A stretch of DNA of 64,000 nt from Atriophallophorus winterbourni. Its lineage: Eukaryota; Platyhelminthes; Trematoda; Plagiorchiida; Microphallidae. The stretch is taken from positions 1-64,000 of the forward strand of contig JACCGJ010005875.1 in assembly GCA_013407085.1 (NCBI GenBank). Reading direction: 5' to 3'. Within the stretch, counting starts at the first letter, position 1, and each line of letters begins with the position of its first letter. Below are positions 23,901 through 38,900 of this stretch, in pieces. The notes under the pieces are model-generated. The model did no database searches. It had not been told where the DNA came from and saw nothing but the letters and a program-made list of their open reading frames with translations. Position numbers and translations under genes: made by a program.

Positions 23901-26900
23901 AGAAAACACAAATTATTCACCCGTTTTTTGAAAATAAATTTTCATTCATCTTCCACATTCCCTTTGACTTGCCCGAACTTGAAAAAAACGCGTCGCTAAA
24001 CCGACTATTTTCTTTATGACGTTCAGCGGCTTAGACATCCGGGTTACCAGGTGCAAGAAATTTTTCAGCACAATTTGAAGAATCGCGTGTTCGCTTGTCG
24101 TGACAACTTGACTGTGCACAGTTTTGAATGGGAAGTCTTCCCAAAATACACCTGCTTCGTTGTAAGTTAAAAGGTTTAGCCAGAAAAAACTGGACAGCTT
24201 TGATATATGCAAGTCTTCAGTTTATTGGTTTGGAGAAAACTACGTCGTGACGTTTATTGAAACTCTCAAGAAACGCGAACCATTTCTATCCTGCACTAAA
24301 TGCAAATTCACTTCCTTCGATGTCTGATAAATTATTGTCAATGGATTCGTCAGATGGTTTTCACTAATTTTACTATAGTACTAAGCGGAATGATATGTTT
24401 TATAGAAATAATAGGAATTATAAATGTGTTGGTTTCTCGTTGTTAAGTGAAAATGGCTAAATCAGAGGGATCAAAGTTTCGGTTGTTGTTAGTGTACTCT
24501 TGGTCACAGTGGCTCAAGAAGGATATATAACTTGTGCAGCGATTTTATCACAGCTCAGCCAAACAAGCCATATAAAGCAAGGATAGCTGAGCTGAATCTG
24601 TTTGACTTTCACTATCGACAAATCAGAGGAGACCTTATCTTACTTTACAGAATATTCCATACCCCAAAGCATCCCTTACAGGATTTATTCACGCGAACGG
24701 ATACGAGGAATTATCGAAGTCTTGAATATATGCTGGTGGTAAACCATTCCTGCCTGAACTGTTAAAAGTATTTTTATTCGGCCCGTGTCAGTTTTACTTG
24801 GAACAGTTTACTTTTTACCATTGCTAACTCCCTAGCTTGAATGACTTTAATAAGAAATTATACGAATTTTATTGAATTATTTGTTTCCTGAATACTTATA
24901 TACTGCTTAATCAAACTGCTAATCTTGATTTATACACATACATTTCAACTTTTACCATCATATGGTTATTATTAAGCTCCTTGCTTTTTAGACCATTACA
25001 AAACGTGAATAACCTTGAATTATTGAGATCTATACTATTTTCGAGAAACGGTGCAATAATAGGTTCCGGTTTCCTACCCATAATATTTAAATCATTTACC
25101 GCTAAATATCGATTGTTCTTTGTACTTTTTTCACACTCATTCTCTTCTATTTTGTAGTTAAGAATAATCACGATTAACGTTTCCATCTTAAACAAATAAA
25201 CAACTATGCGATTGTATCGACATGAAATTATACAGTTAGTGGAAAATCTTATTTCAACGTACATGGGTAAATAAGATGTACCCGCTTCCTTATCGGTTCA
25301 CTCAAACCATTGTTGACTTCACAAACATAAGTTCCCACATCGTCACGGGTAACTTCGTGAATGATCAACGTGCTCCGAGCACGGACATCCGTCATTTGTT
25401 GACATTCGATAGAAAGCTTCTCGGCACGGTTCGAAACCCCGTTCGACTTGATTCAAAAAGTAAATGGAAAAAAAGGAGTTATTGGCGAAGAGAATGAGTC
25501 GTCGTCGGTCTATTAGACTTGAAGCAACGACCAACCTGATTACAGTGAATTCCCGGACTGAGTACAACCGCCGCTTCATTGACGTCTTGGGGCCAACCGG
25601 GCGGGGGGATGTAGCGATACCAGGTGAACATTTGTGAGCCTATTGCCGGATTAGCGGTTGCCTCACAATGCAACAACGCGCGGTCACCGGTAAAGTCTGT
25701 TATATTTTCCTCATTCGAACCGAGAATGTCTGGACCAACTAGAAACGAAATGCAGAAAGAATAACATAAAATATTTTTGTGACTTTTGTTCACATTTTGA
25801 GAACAACAAAATATCGAGTAACGTAGAATCAGGCCACTGTATACAATTTAAATGTGCTTACAAACTACACAAACTTAGAAGCAAAGCTAAATTCGAAGAA
25901 TACATTATTTGACACTATTATTTTTTAAGGAAAATATTTATGATTTAAGCTTTGAATTTTAAGCGGACTAAAAGTGTTTGATACATTAAAAACGCGTTTA
26001 TTCCAACGAGACGTAGAAAAATAGCATACAACTAAGAAACCGGTGTAAATGTTCTATCTCTACGATCTGAAATAATGAAGCGCCAATTAGGTTCTTGTTG
26101 GGCAGATGTCGTAAAGCGGATTTCTACAGGATGTTTAATGAAGTGTGCTTATGTGTATGCTGTAAAATTTACGTACGCTAATAAAGCCAGTTTCTTCATC
26201 TTTTTCTCATATATAGCTATTATTGTAGCCAACCATCGAAGTTTAGATAATTCTGGGATCATTCATGTTATGATGACACTTGTTAAATAATGCTCACGAT
26301 GTCGTTTGAAAAATATGGTAGCGCTCAACAACAAAGCAAACTTCCACTCAAGGGCGTAATAAAATATAATCTTATGCACGGAATATATTTCTAATATATT
26401 GAAATGTTTATCACTTTTTAAAAGCTCGTTGAATCTATTCTCTTTTGATGACCGCGAAGTAATAGAAAACGTGTTGTGAAGTATGATTTCATGTAGTATG
26501 AGCAATTTAACAACGTGACAATTTTGATGAATCGTGCACTTTAAATTGCTGTATCGTCTAGATCATTCATTCAGATTTTCGCTGCAACATCCGTGCTCGA
26601 ATATGGTTTAAGCATATGATTTTACTCACGGCAGATTATAATCTGAATTTGAAATCATTTGCACACAGAGGAGGTAGAATTATAAATAGTTTGAAATCCT
26701 CGCCAGGAATAAGATTAGAAATTTGTTCATATATTTGAATTAGTGAGCTTTAATCTCTAGTGAAATGGCCAGTATCGGTAGCAAGATGATCCCCGCTGAA
26801 CTAACGTTATTGATACGACTATTGACGTTTTATTGAGTTAACACTTTCATTAATCATATTACAATATATTAAGTCGGGATTTTTATTCATACGAAACGCT

Positions 26901-29900
26901 ACGTAGCATGAAACCGACATTCGGTTGTGTTATACACTGATGGCGGACATCGACCGAAGGAGGCAAAAATCAACAAACACTTTAAACATTGAAATGAGTT
27001 GGCTGTCAGTATTTCCGTTTGACAGTCATTCATCTGACAAATCAGACATTGATTAATCTCAACACTGATCACCTAGTGCTGGGGCCCACGTATTTTGGCG
27101 ACGAATGCAGGAATATTTTTCTCTCGTGAATCATTGATGTATTAGTCATATAGTTGACGCATATCATGACACCATTTACTGTTGTGAATTGATGAGGAAC
27201 AATCACTTTTGTGTCTAATGAGATGCGCTAACAGAAGCGATTAATTCGAATGAATTTTTTATTCAAAAATGCTCCGAAATTATAACACGATTGTCACAGG
27301 TTAACGAATGATGCTTTAAAATAATACACATTCATAGAACAAGATTTTAAAAAATCATTTTTATTATCATGAATAATAATAATTGCTGCAAACGAGGGAT
27401 GCATAGTTATTGCCTAATATCTCGGATGATTTTTTGTGATACCCATGAGTAACGTTATGCTAATGAAGTAGTTGAATGAATAAACAATCATAAAATCGGA
27501 AGAAATAATACAGAAGTATCAATCAAAATAACTAGCAGAAGTTTTATTACATCTGCATACGCATCACACAGCCTAATTTGTAGAAATAAAAGTTAATGCG
27601 CTGCAAATACATCACAAAATCCTCTCTGTTGAAAATATTTCGTGGGACATAAAATGCCATCTTTTACGAGCACATTATGCATCTAATGGTCAAACTTATC
27701 TCAATTTTATATGGTAAGTAAACTTCATTTCTATTACGTGAATAGTATGAAAATACAGAAAAGCACTACTCAGAATAGATCTATGTAATTAATATCATTC
27801 CAAAGAAACATTTATTGTTTGTGGTGGTTTTTACACATATAAAGCCAACTGGCTTGGAAAAACGTTTCGAAAATGCGCAAAATTTGTGGAAAAATAGTTT
27901 CTTTAGTTAAAAAAAATTTAACCTTCGAGCGTTGGGGATGTTACAAATAAGACAATATATTCAGCTTTCGCTCGTTTTCCCGCAAATACCTCAAATAAAT
28001 GGTCCACTCTTCACGGAATTATTTTAGAACCAAATTATTTATGTTTTCCTTAGATGAAATATTTTTACCTACGATGAACATCTCGCTCAGGGAACATCAT
28101 TCACGAAATAAAAGGAACATCTGAATTCATCATTGCTCTAACTTGCTTTCGTGTTGTTGCTCGGAGTAATTAGGAGATTCGAAGATAAAATATATATTGC
28201 AACATTGTGATTTCAAATGATGAAGTCATATTGTTAATTTGTTCAGAAATTGGATGAATTAAATTGATTATAAATTCATTGGAGAAATAGCTCCAATGTA
28301 TTTTCGATAGCATTGCCGCTCCGAATTATTTGATGTACTGACCGAATCTTTAGAGAAAATATTAATCTTTCAAATTTTGTGTGGATACATCAATATTGTT
28401 TACCAAACATTTGTTGTAAACGCATAAGGAACCCGTCTTCTTGTAAGGGTGCTGTGCAGCAGTAAAATCCACATTTTTGAGCAGGGTGGTATGACTATAA
28501 AACACGCAAAGCTTGAACACTTGATAAATTTACTTAAGACACATTGCTCTTTCTTTTCATTTGTAAAATGTGGGCCAACGGTTGACTGACTAGTTCCTTG
28601 GGCAGCTCGGATTCAAAAACATTGGATCAAATGTACGGACATAATGGTAATAGCGAACGAGTAAAAGCGTAAATAGTTTAATACTTAAATACATTCATCA
28701 CACCCGCGAAGCCATTCATTCATTATTCCTACCTATTAACCCAAAAGACTGATACAATCAAACGCAGTATCAAAATCATTTCATTTGCGTTTGATTTGGA
28801 ATAAAGTTGGAATGACACTTGAACAGATGATTCATATCTACTAAATCCACATGTAGTCAAATGTCAATATTTAATGCATACTCGATCCGATAACAGTCGA
28901 GTGTCGTGTGAAATGTCTCTCTTCAAATGTTACTTTATCTGATGTGAATTGAGTTATCTGTGCTAAAGGAGACTGTTATAAATTAATGGAAGTTGGCCTT
29001 ATATCATAGATTTTTGTTGCAGTTTAATCTCGATATGCATCAATTAATTGAACATTAGCGAAATTGAAATTTGACCAAGCATTCCAAACATTTTCAAAAA
29101 AACACTTAAATAAAGCGAAAAAATTCTTTTTCGGCAGTATGCGTCCACGACAACTCGCTTTTTATCTTTCATTGTCATGACCAACAACTATGTTGGCCGA
29201 ATAATTTAACGCAATAACACGTGACATTGAATTTTGTTTGATCGTTGATGTTGATCAGATCCATTTCTATTTTCTTTCGCTTTTTCATCGTTTTCCCATT
29301 TATCACCGAAATACCTTTCATCACCCATTTTATTAATCAAATTCTTTTTCTTCGATTTCTTTCTTCATTTCAAATAATAGCAGATTTCTCAAAGCTAAAC
29401 ACTATGATCATCTATGTTGAGAAGATCATACCTAATTTATAATATTAATAAAATAATTATGATACTGTTCAATTTATATCAATAATGAGAGGAGAGTGAA
29501 ATGATGCAACGCTAACTTACATGTAACATTCAGGAAAAATATTTCAGTGGTTTGACCAAGGTCGTTGGTTGCGATCACCGTGTAGTTGCCCATTTGCTTT
29601 CTCGTGACACGTTGTAGCGCTAACAGTTCACCATGTTGACCTGTGACATAGACACTCGGTGCCGTTGCATTGAGAGGTGATAGGGAGCGTATTTGTATGC
29701 CATCCATGAACCAGGCAACCGAGCTTAATGGAGGATTGCTGTATGGACCCAGATCTAAATTCAATGTCTGACCTGAATGATATCGGAATCGTGTTATTTA
29801 TTACCATCACAACCTTCGAGGTGTTAAAACGTTCATTGCCTAATATCCTAATGAAATAACGATTTATAATCTAATTTAAACTTGAAATGAGTTTTATACG

Positions 29901-32900
29901 CGAAACTACATACTCTAATTTTTGTAAAATCTCTCAGGATGAAGACCACTTGATTCTGCTTTTTCTTTGCTAATTAACTGAAATCATTTCATATAACATC
30001 TTTATTGAATACACATGAGAAATATAATACTTTTTAACGAATCAATCGATTGAAAGAATCCACATTAAACGGAGAGAACTAATCCAACCATTTTCAACCA
30101 TTTGTGTTTGGCATTAATCTCTTATACATCAATATGCGTCTGAATGACTGATATTAAATCATCGCTGATTTCAAGATGAGGCTATAAAAATGATTTTTTG
30201 AATAGCAATGATTGGGTCGTGCAATTTGAAACTAGCACAAAAACTGTCCACTGAACTGCCTCCATGCTTAAACGCCAAGTCTGTTATTTTTCATGCAAGC
30301 GTTCATTGAATCATTTACTCAAGTTAGATTAAACCAAAACCAAACCAAACCAGAACTGACCAAAACAGGTAGGAGAACGCCAACATCAAGAGTCGCTCTC
30401 GGCTTTTCCCGAATGCATTGGAAGTTTAATAACTCATCTTCGTCTCCAACAAAAGATCTATCAATTAGAGGCAGTTCTTACTTGACACTTTCACACAAAT
30501 TAACGTTCTCATTACTGTCATCTCCCGTCTACTCGATGCTGCCAGCAGTTGCACTTTCAAATTGTGAACTAACAATACGATTTTCTATCTTGTCTACGGT
30601 ATTGATTTCATCAGGTGTAGATGTGATATGTATGCTTCAAAGTTTGTTCAATTTCCGGATTTTCAAACAAAATCTGCGTGTATTCACAAATAGAATCAAT
30701 ACATCTCAGAAAATATATTAAACATTGGAATTTGTTTTTCATCAGCAATAGTAAAATCACTTATCGTGTGTCTTTCATACCAATTACGCTTCAATGCTTA
30801 ATTGATACCGAGAACCGGAAAATTTCCATTTAATTAGTAAATCGGTATTTAGACGTGAGTCAATGCGCTTGGTCCATATGGACACATGTCCCATATATGT
30901 GTTTAAATCGGACAATATTGCTATTTTCTACAATTAACTGATTACACCAACCTTCCCTAATCACGAAGCTCTTTCTGTTTTGAATTCCAAGGAATTTCGG
31001 GGGAAAAGTGACATTGAGTTGCAAACGATCATGCCACACAGGTGGCCCGTATTCCAAATTTTCCGTTCGGCATTCGACATAATCCATGTGATACTTCCAA
31101 TCAGGTCGAAGCCACAGTCGACTATGCGCATGTAGACCTCCGGCAGCTCCTTTACTAGGTTTTTCGTCTGTTCCTGTGTGAAAAACAAGTGCAAGTAATT
31201 TGAGAGAAATCTAGCTTATAATCAAATATTGATGACAATTTTTTTCTAATTCTCAAACATTTCTGAAGTTACATGAATTTGGAGGGAAACCTTTAGTTTT
31301 AAAATTAAGCAAAGTTTTCGTGGGATTGGAGAGAAAACATATTTTAGCTTTAAGTGCAAGATAATGAGTAGTAGCGAATGCTGCATTGCGACTTAAGACT
31401 TCGAACTTTATATTATTCAACTCGAAGTTATCTGTCATTTTATTGGAAGTACAAACATTCATTGTTTATATGTTGGTAGGGAACTCTGCGACTGAATTGA
31501 TACTATTATTTTAAAGACCTGGTTACCAATGTTCACTGATTCAAGATCAAGGTCTAATCTCATTAAAGAGTAATGTCTTTGCATCAAATTGATTTCTGAT
31601 TGTAACCAAAGGTAATCGTTCAGTAGATAGCAATGAGCAACTCGCATTCACAAATTTGCTGGAATATTGATTGGTTAATCTAATGTTTTTAACAAGCACA
31701 TTCTACGCCTTACGTACGTTGCCATATACCTGTAGATGTAGTGCGTTAAAAACTATAGGTGTCGCCAGAACAGCATTTACATATCATGCATAGGTAATAA
31801 TTTTATAATACAGGGTAAGAATATGAGAATCTCAGTAGTATCAGTAAAATGAACTTCAAAATATTCTACTTCTAATGGAACATGCTTCTGACGGTCAACT
31901 AGGAACCAATAAATAAACACTCCCTAAAATAAAGCTTCATGATTGTCATTGTGCACAGATCAATTTTGTCGGCCACGTTATAAGTGTATGCTAAAACAGA
32001 ACTCATGAGACCGCTGCAAGATTTTGTCTTTTTGAATTTTGCAGTTCAGAAATCTTATCAATTTGTAAGAGCCTGAAGTTTCACAACCTAAACTTTGGGG
32101 TATCTGAGAAAAGCTTTTCCTTTGGGATTGGCGCAATTAACTCTGGTAAATGATGAGACCATGATCAAGGCGACCTCAGAGACCTTATTCAGACGCGTTT
32201 GAGCTCAATTTAATTTGTACCATTTCCAAAATTAACCGATATTAGGGTTGTCGACGGTAGTGGTCGATGAAAAACAGCGTCATAATAGTAAAATAGCTCA
32301 GTTTGACTAGATTGAAATGTGTAGCAATGTATGATCATAAGCGTTTTATTCAATGTGTCACTTGGCTTCTTAATCTTTTCGCAATCCTAGCCCCAAATTT
32401 AGAACGTGGTACTGATTACAGGCTATAGTTAACTATCTCTAAAGATGGGAACATTACGACAGTTATATAAGGATATAATTGATGGAGAAACGGACACAGT
32501 TAGACTTGTATTGATTTACAAGCTTCAAAATTTTCCACTGAACCTATTATTTACTTTCCATTTACAAGGTTGACGTGCTTCGCGCTCTACAGCTCAACGT
32601 TGCCCGCTTACCTTCGAGTTGCACCGACTTGCATTTTGATCCGTCAGTGGTTACGGAGGTATCGGGAGATCCCACTCGCTCTTCGACTTCTTCAAACGCA
32701 TGAGCTGGTCCACAACGATAATGCCACCAGCTAATTTTTGCCACGGGATTCGATGTATCGGCTTGACAGTCGATTACTAGAGGTTGCCCTTCCGCCACAA
32801 CCGATTGTCCATGAAAGCTGACGGAAACCCGTTGAGGAGGAAACAGCACGTTCAGAATGATTGGTTCACTTGCTATCCCATTTAAATCTGTGGCTGCGTT

Positions 32901-35900
32901 TGTTGCAACACAACTGAAAGGTGAAATCAAATGATGAAATTGCTCATTACGCGGATACTCCAAATGATCTATGACGTTCGTAATATTATACGAGGTAACC
33001 TATTCTATTTCAAATTTAACGCAATTCGTTGTGATAGGTAGATTCGACTTACTGGTAGTGCGCGCCGTTGTCGTGTTTTTGTGGTACGATCCTGATTCGA
33101 AGGCTACTTTGACGGCCCATAACAACCACATCTTCCTGTGATGTCAGGGGACTTTTATCTAAAATATTTCATAAAAAACTGGCAAATTTCCTGAGGTTGC
33201 TAAGTGATAAATATCAAATGTTTGTTTAAGATTTTTCTGTTAAATAGAAGACAGATTGTATTTCCTACGTGTAATGATGACGAATGTATTGATATGTGAT
33301 TGTTCAGAACGGCAAATGCGTCAATGCTTTATAATTTTATTATATAAGTACTCTGCTTTTCCTATCCAAAAACGTACAAAACATACTAAACCTCTGGCAA
33401 AATTCTCCGCACGCCTTGGGTTGAAAGTGAACCCTTAATGCGTAGGATTACGGAACCACCTTTTGTGGATAAAAAGCAATTATCGAATTATAGAGGTTCG
33501 TGAAACTTAGCAGCGTCGTAGATACGCTACAGCAAACTGATGCAAGTGTGAGTATCATTAGCCGGCGAGTCGATTGAATGTAGGCATTTCGCACCTCAGT
33601 AAAGACTGCCATGATTTACGGTTCGAAGGGGTTGATGGAGCGACATTCAAAAGATTCAGACATTTGTAACCAGTTGACATAGATGACTGTCTAGGATTGA
33701 TTGGTTTATGAACATGGAGAACAATTACGCATGACTACGCACCGGTTAAGAACTAACAGAAAACTTACCGGTTCGTCGAGATGACGAGAAAGTTATGAGG
33801 AATATATGTCTGGCGTAGGAGCGACGGGCGAACTCAACAGAACGAAACATATAAAGAAATAATGCTGATGTTCGATGTCTTATCAGGAGCTAAACGCTAA
33901 ATTAAGTGAGTAAATAATTTATTCATGAAATTTTCGATCATGCTCATACGCAATGGTTGAATCATCGATGCAAATTGAACAATGAGAGCTGTATTGGTGA
34001 TATACGGTATGCAAAACATCGAAAATAATATCTGACCTGAATTCACTCACCTCTATACCACGTTAAGTTTGGCGGCGGATTGCCTCCAGAGGATATACAT
34101 TTTAACTCCAATGCGTGAGCCATTTTGACTGGTTTCATATTTTCATATCCAGTGATTACTGGCTTTTCTGGTGGATCTGTTGATTTAATAAAAAAGAATA
34201 TTTTTATCAAATCGTACACACACATACATATATATCATCAATAAATTGTCAGTTAGCTAACAATACCTGATACATGAAACCAATCGTTAAACCTAGCAGA
34301 AAAACAACGCATTTAAATTGGTGCAGGTGTTGACAAAATTACATGAACGGTTTTGGTTAATAAATAGGATTTATCATGGCATTTAGCGAGAGGTGGCCAC
34401 TAGAAGATGTCACTACTAGCGTGTTAGTAAAATAGAATTCCCTAATGGTGGGACAGACATTACAGTTGACTCGTGAGTATCAAATCATTATTAGCCATAA
34501 TTGAGTAAACTTCAAATAATTGGTACATACTGTTTCCAAGGCTAGCGATCAGAAATTGATGCATTGAATTGAACATGTCTGAACAAACGTGATGAAGATA
34601 TATTGCATCATTAAAATTGGGCTTAGATGATCAATTATTTTATTTTATTGAGTGCAAACATCCTACGTTCATTTGTGGAAGTGTGATTATACCGGAATTT
34701 CACGCAGCAAGTTAATACTGATCAGAGACTTTGAAGGCCGCACGAAGCTGTTTTGAAGGCGACATTTTTGCTAACGTTGTAAATAATTGTAAGAAATCTG
34801 CAACTGCAGTTTGATGTATCAAACCAAAAAGTTAAATCACTTTGAAATCAATTTAGTTTACACCACTAACATATTAATAAATGTGGTTCTACTGCTTCGT
34901 ATCGGGTTCAGGAAATAAAACGTAAAAATTATACATTCACATAATATCCTTATAATAAACGTATACATCACATGCAAATAATCACCGACCAGAAGCCATT
35001 TACATTCATTATAGACGATTAGTTTCAGCGATAAATTATCAAACAGCTAAGAACATGAAACCATCATGTTCAAACGCATAAACACACGATGCAAATTTGG
35101 TTGCGCTTGAAGTCATAAACTCGATCAATATATCCATATTACACGTTTTTTAGGTCATACCGGCTATTGTAGATGGCACGAGGTGCAGTAATGGACAAAT
35201 CCAGAGATTTTGGATAAAATGCAGAAATCTAAACTCCGGCAATTTGCAACTAAATGGAGCGACAGAAAAAAAGCAACATGCAATCGCAATCTCAGTAGAA
35301 TTCAGAGGTAATCATAACTGTTGAACGACATGCAATTCTTTAAGTTCTGGTAAAATCCCATTTATGTGGTAAGCTCGAAGCTAACTGCTCAGCACGTCTG
35401 ATAAACAGAATGAACTGAGAAATGGTCCTCGTGTACGATTTTTGCACCCACTGTGCGACCCTATCCTCAATGGTCAAGCTTCTAGACAAACTCGGTCAAA
35501 GTACATTATATTGCCTTCCGGAACTAATTCATATCAAGCTACCTTTATAGATATTGACTGCTCACTATACAAGTTTGATCAAATTTATCTCATTGATATC
35601 ATGCGCACCATTTCTGAGAATATATTTATGTGTGAAAATTTGTTTTGTTCAATATTAGCCTTAATCTAATCTTCCGAACCTGTTCGAATAAAGCTTTGTC
35701 CATCTCCATCTTCTACGTTCTGGGCATGAGTTTTAGACCTGGTGATTTTTGGAATGACCGCTTGAACAATTTGCGCTCACTTGTTTTTGCAACTCAGGGA
35801 TAAGCATGATTAACTTTGGAAAGGCTGACTTCGGGTTTAAATTATAGCGCAATCGATATCTGATAACAAAACGGTGACATGTTTAACAAGGAGCAAATGT

Positions 35901-38900
35901 TTTCGAGGTGGGAGTCAACAATTTAATTTGCACTCGAACTGGAAACGCCATCTAACCCCGTTTGAACTGAACTAATCCCAAAAAAACACTATGAAGGTTT
36001 TGTGCTGTTAAGTGCTCTCGGTACAATTTACGTATAGATTCAAATGGACAATTTTCTAAAAAATATGCTGTTCGGCCTATTAAATATATAAATATATTAA
36101 ATATACTTCAATACGATTCGAACATTTTTACAACTGCGCAAAACACATGGAATAGTATTCTAGGATTCTTATTACTGATTATGAATTAGGGTTAAATTAT
36201 TTAAGTAGAATCAAAATAATTAGTTTTATATTTTTACTTTTCCGTCATTTATTTCTGTGAGACTTCAGGAATGAACCAAAAATGGCGGTTCAATATTAAT
36301 CCCATGAGTAACAGCTCATGTCGTTCAATTCTAACGGGAATCAAATAATTATTTTACAGTCGTTCTTTATCATAAAAATTTATGTAGAGTAGGCAAAATC
36401 TTTCAAAACAAATTTTTAGAGCAAAATTTACATAAAAAACAGTCGAAATTCGCACTGATGGCAACATTCACAACTTTTGAATAGCAATACTTACAAATGA
36501 TATCCAATCTGACGCGTTCATCAACCCTGGTGTCCCCTTCCCCCCAAACACGGCAATCAACATAACTGCGGTCGTCTCTTTCTGTAAATTTCACATCCAC
36601 CCTGGATTCCTGATACCAGCTTTCCCCATCTGGGGTGCGCATTGATTTCGACTGGCCGACCAGTTGTCTGGGAGTTCTGTCAAAGCTCGTGTCGGCCGAC
36701 TGCCAGATCCATTTGATGTTTGCTTGCCGAAAATAAGGGCTTGTTCGACATATCAACGTTTTCGTTTCACCAGCTTTTCCATACACCACTTGCTCTCGGC
36801 TTCGAATTTCTAATTGTTCACTCGCTCTATCACCCTCCACCTCAATTGTCACATTCGCTGGGGGATCTGAGGGGATAAATCGAAAAGCGTCGCATGCATT
36901 CGGAAAGTTCTATATAAAAAGGAGTCAAAATTGCATTCTGCAATTTCCCCCTGGTGGATGTTTTAGATTAAGATTATTCTGTAGTCAGATATATTAAGGT
37001 TTCCAATTTCTGAGAACGCAAAGAGATGCGATATAAATATTAAAAAAACAAATTTTGTGGTGTCATGATAAACGATAGCAAATTTACCCGTACCACTAAG
37101 CAAATACAATGTTTCAAAAACAATGAACTGAGTCGATATTTCAGGGAGTACATTGGATGTAGAATTGCTATATTGAGAAAATCTTAATCAAAGCATTCGT
37201 AAAAAATAAGTTTAGGATCTATAGTATTTTTGAGCAGTAACTATTCCCAATCCCGACCAAAAGAGGCGACTCATTGACGTATTGAGGTCGGAGCGAAAAA
37301 AACAATGTACCAGTAGACTAGTGTATCGTGCACAATTTAATAATGTTACAAATAAAAAAGTGGAATATCCTGCAACATACAAACCGATAATTTCCATATA
37401 ATTCAATGTTGTCTTCTTGATAGTGAAGATTAATTTGTGGCAAAGCATAACAGTTTAAGATTATACACTGATAAGCTACAAGCGAATCACTCACATCTCA
37501 CGTAAATGGTGACACTTGTGTGTTGCGCGTTCCCCACAGGATGACCGGTTTCACATACGAGCTTCGCTGCATGATACCGCCGAGTAATTTTGGGAATAAC
37601 TAACGTGTTCACAAGTTGATCTTGCTCTTTCTTCAGTGTGTAATGCAGTGGTTGCACGTCTTCAGCGATGAAGCCAGCAGTTTGTTTCGAATTGTCCAAA
37701 CCAGACGATGGGGCTTGAAAGTAATTATGTACAGAGGAATAATCACTAAATCGGGCTCCACCATGTCCACCTAAGCCGATAACATGTCCTGGTGGAGTGT
37801 CTTCAATTTGTGCTGGTTGTATCAGCCAACGCCAAAATAAGCCACCAAAAGGGTTCCCTGGAGGTGAAGCGGTGCAGACTGCTCTGAGTTCTTCCCCTTC
37901 CAAATAATCATGGTTGTTCTTCGGGCTGAGAATTCTTGGTGGACCAGGTGGTGCTAAAATAAAAATAGCGTGAGTTGAGCGAAATTTCTTCCCAGATTGA
38001 GTGTTAACTGGTATGGTTGAATAATAGGTGGGAAACAATGAAGCTCAAGCGTGTTTTGAATTCACTTAAATATTTTCGCCAGTGAGATTAATCTAACTTA
38101 AGATGTGTTGCCACGATAATACAATAGCTCTTTTAATGCCCAGAAAATAAGTTCCTCTTACACGATAGAAAATTTTTAATCCATCATGCACATCGAGCCT
38201 TACAATAAACACACAAACACTCCCTCTCTCACAACAAACACTCACTGTGTATACGAATAGTCACCATCGTTGTCAAATTGTGCTGCAGCGGATCGTGATG
38301 CGTCCGGGTCGCTTCGTTTGTCACGCTACACGTCAATTGATCTCCGTCCTTCAAACCGGCTTTGATCAAACTCAGACGGGACTCATCGGGATTTGGAGTG
38401 GAGTGAATAACCGGAGACAACTTACTCCAATACACTGAAAAAGGGTAAAGAACACTTGACAGATTTTGGAAGAAACTAGTTACGAGATATTGATTAATTT
38501 TAACAACATAAATTTGAGGCAGTTTCATGTTTCATGAAAACTAATACTTCGTGTTCAGCGTTGTAGAGACAAAGTTCAATGTGCGGCTAGCGAAGTAGAT
38601 TCTGGTAAGTTCAAAACGTCTTTCATGAATATTCTCAAATCAATGCTTCACCGTGATTTAATATAAGTTTTTCGACGATGGCCAATCCAAGTGGCTAAAC
38701 TACAAATCATGCAATATCAAAATCACAATAATTCAATTAATTTTTATTCAACAATGTATAGGTTTATATAATTAAACCAATAAAATGATTATAACTTGTA
38801 GTCAAGACTTAAAAATCAGCTTCTGTTCAAGGTTCCCGAAATTGTATTATGTTGGCCCTTAGGGATTAGTCAATGTTTACATAAGTGAAACTACATTACT

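Noticed and set aside
23946..24212. 88-codon minus-strand frame between CR1-like pieces
   Set aside because: Not recognisable; opposite strand to both flanking pieces.
30293..30721. 142-codon plus-strand open frame in intron 10
   Set aside because: No recognisable domain, low-complexity start, no splice or start context; long frames occur by chance in introns of this size.
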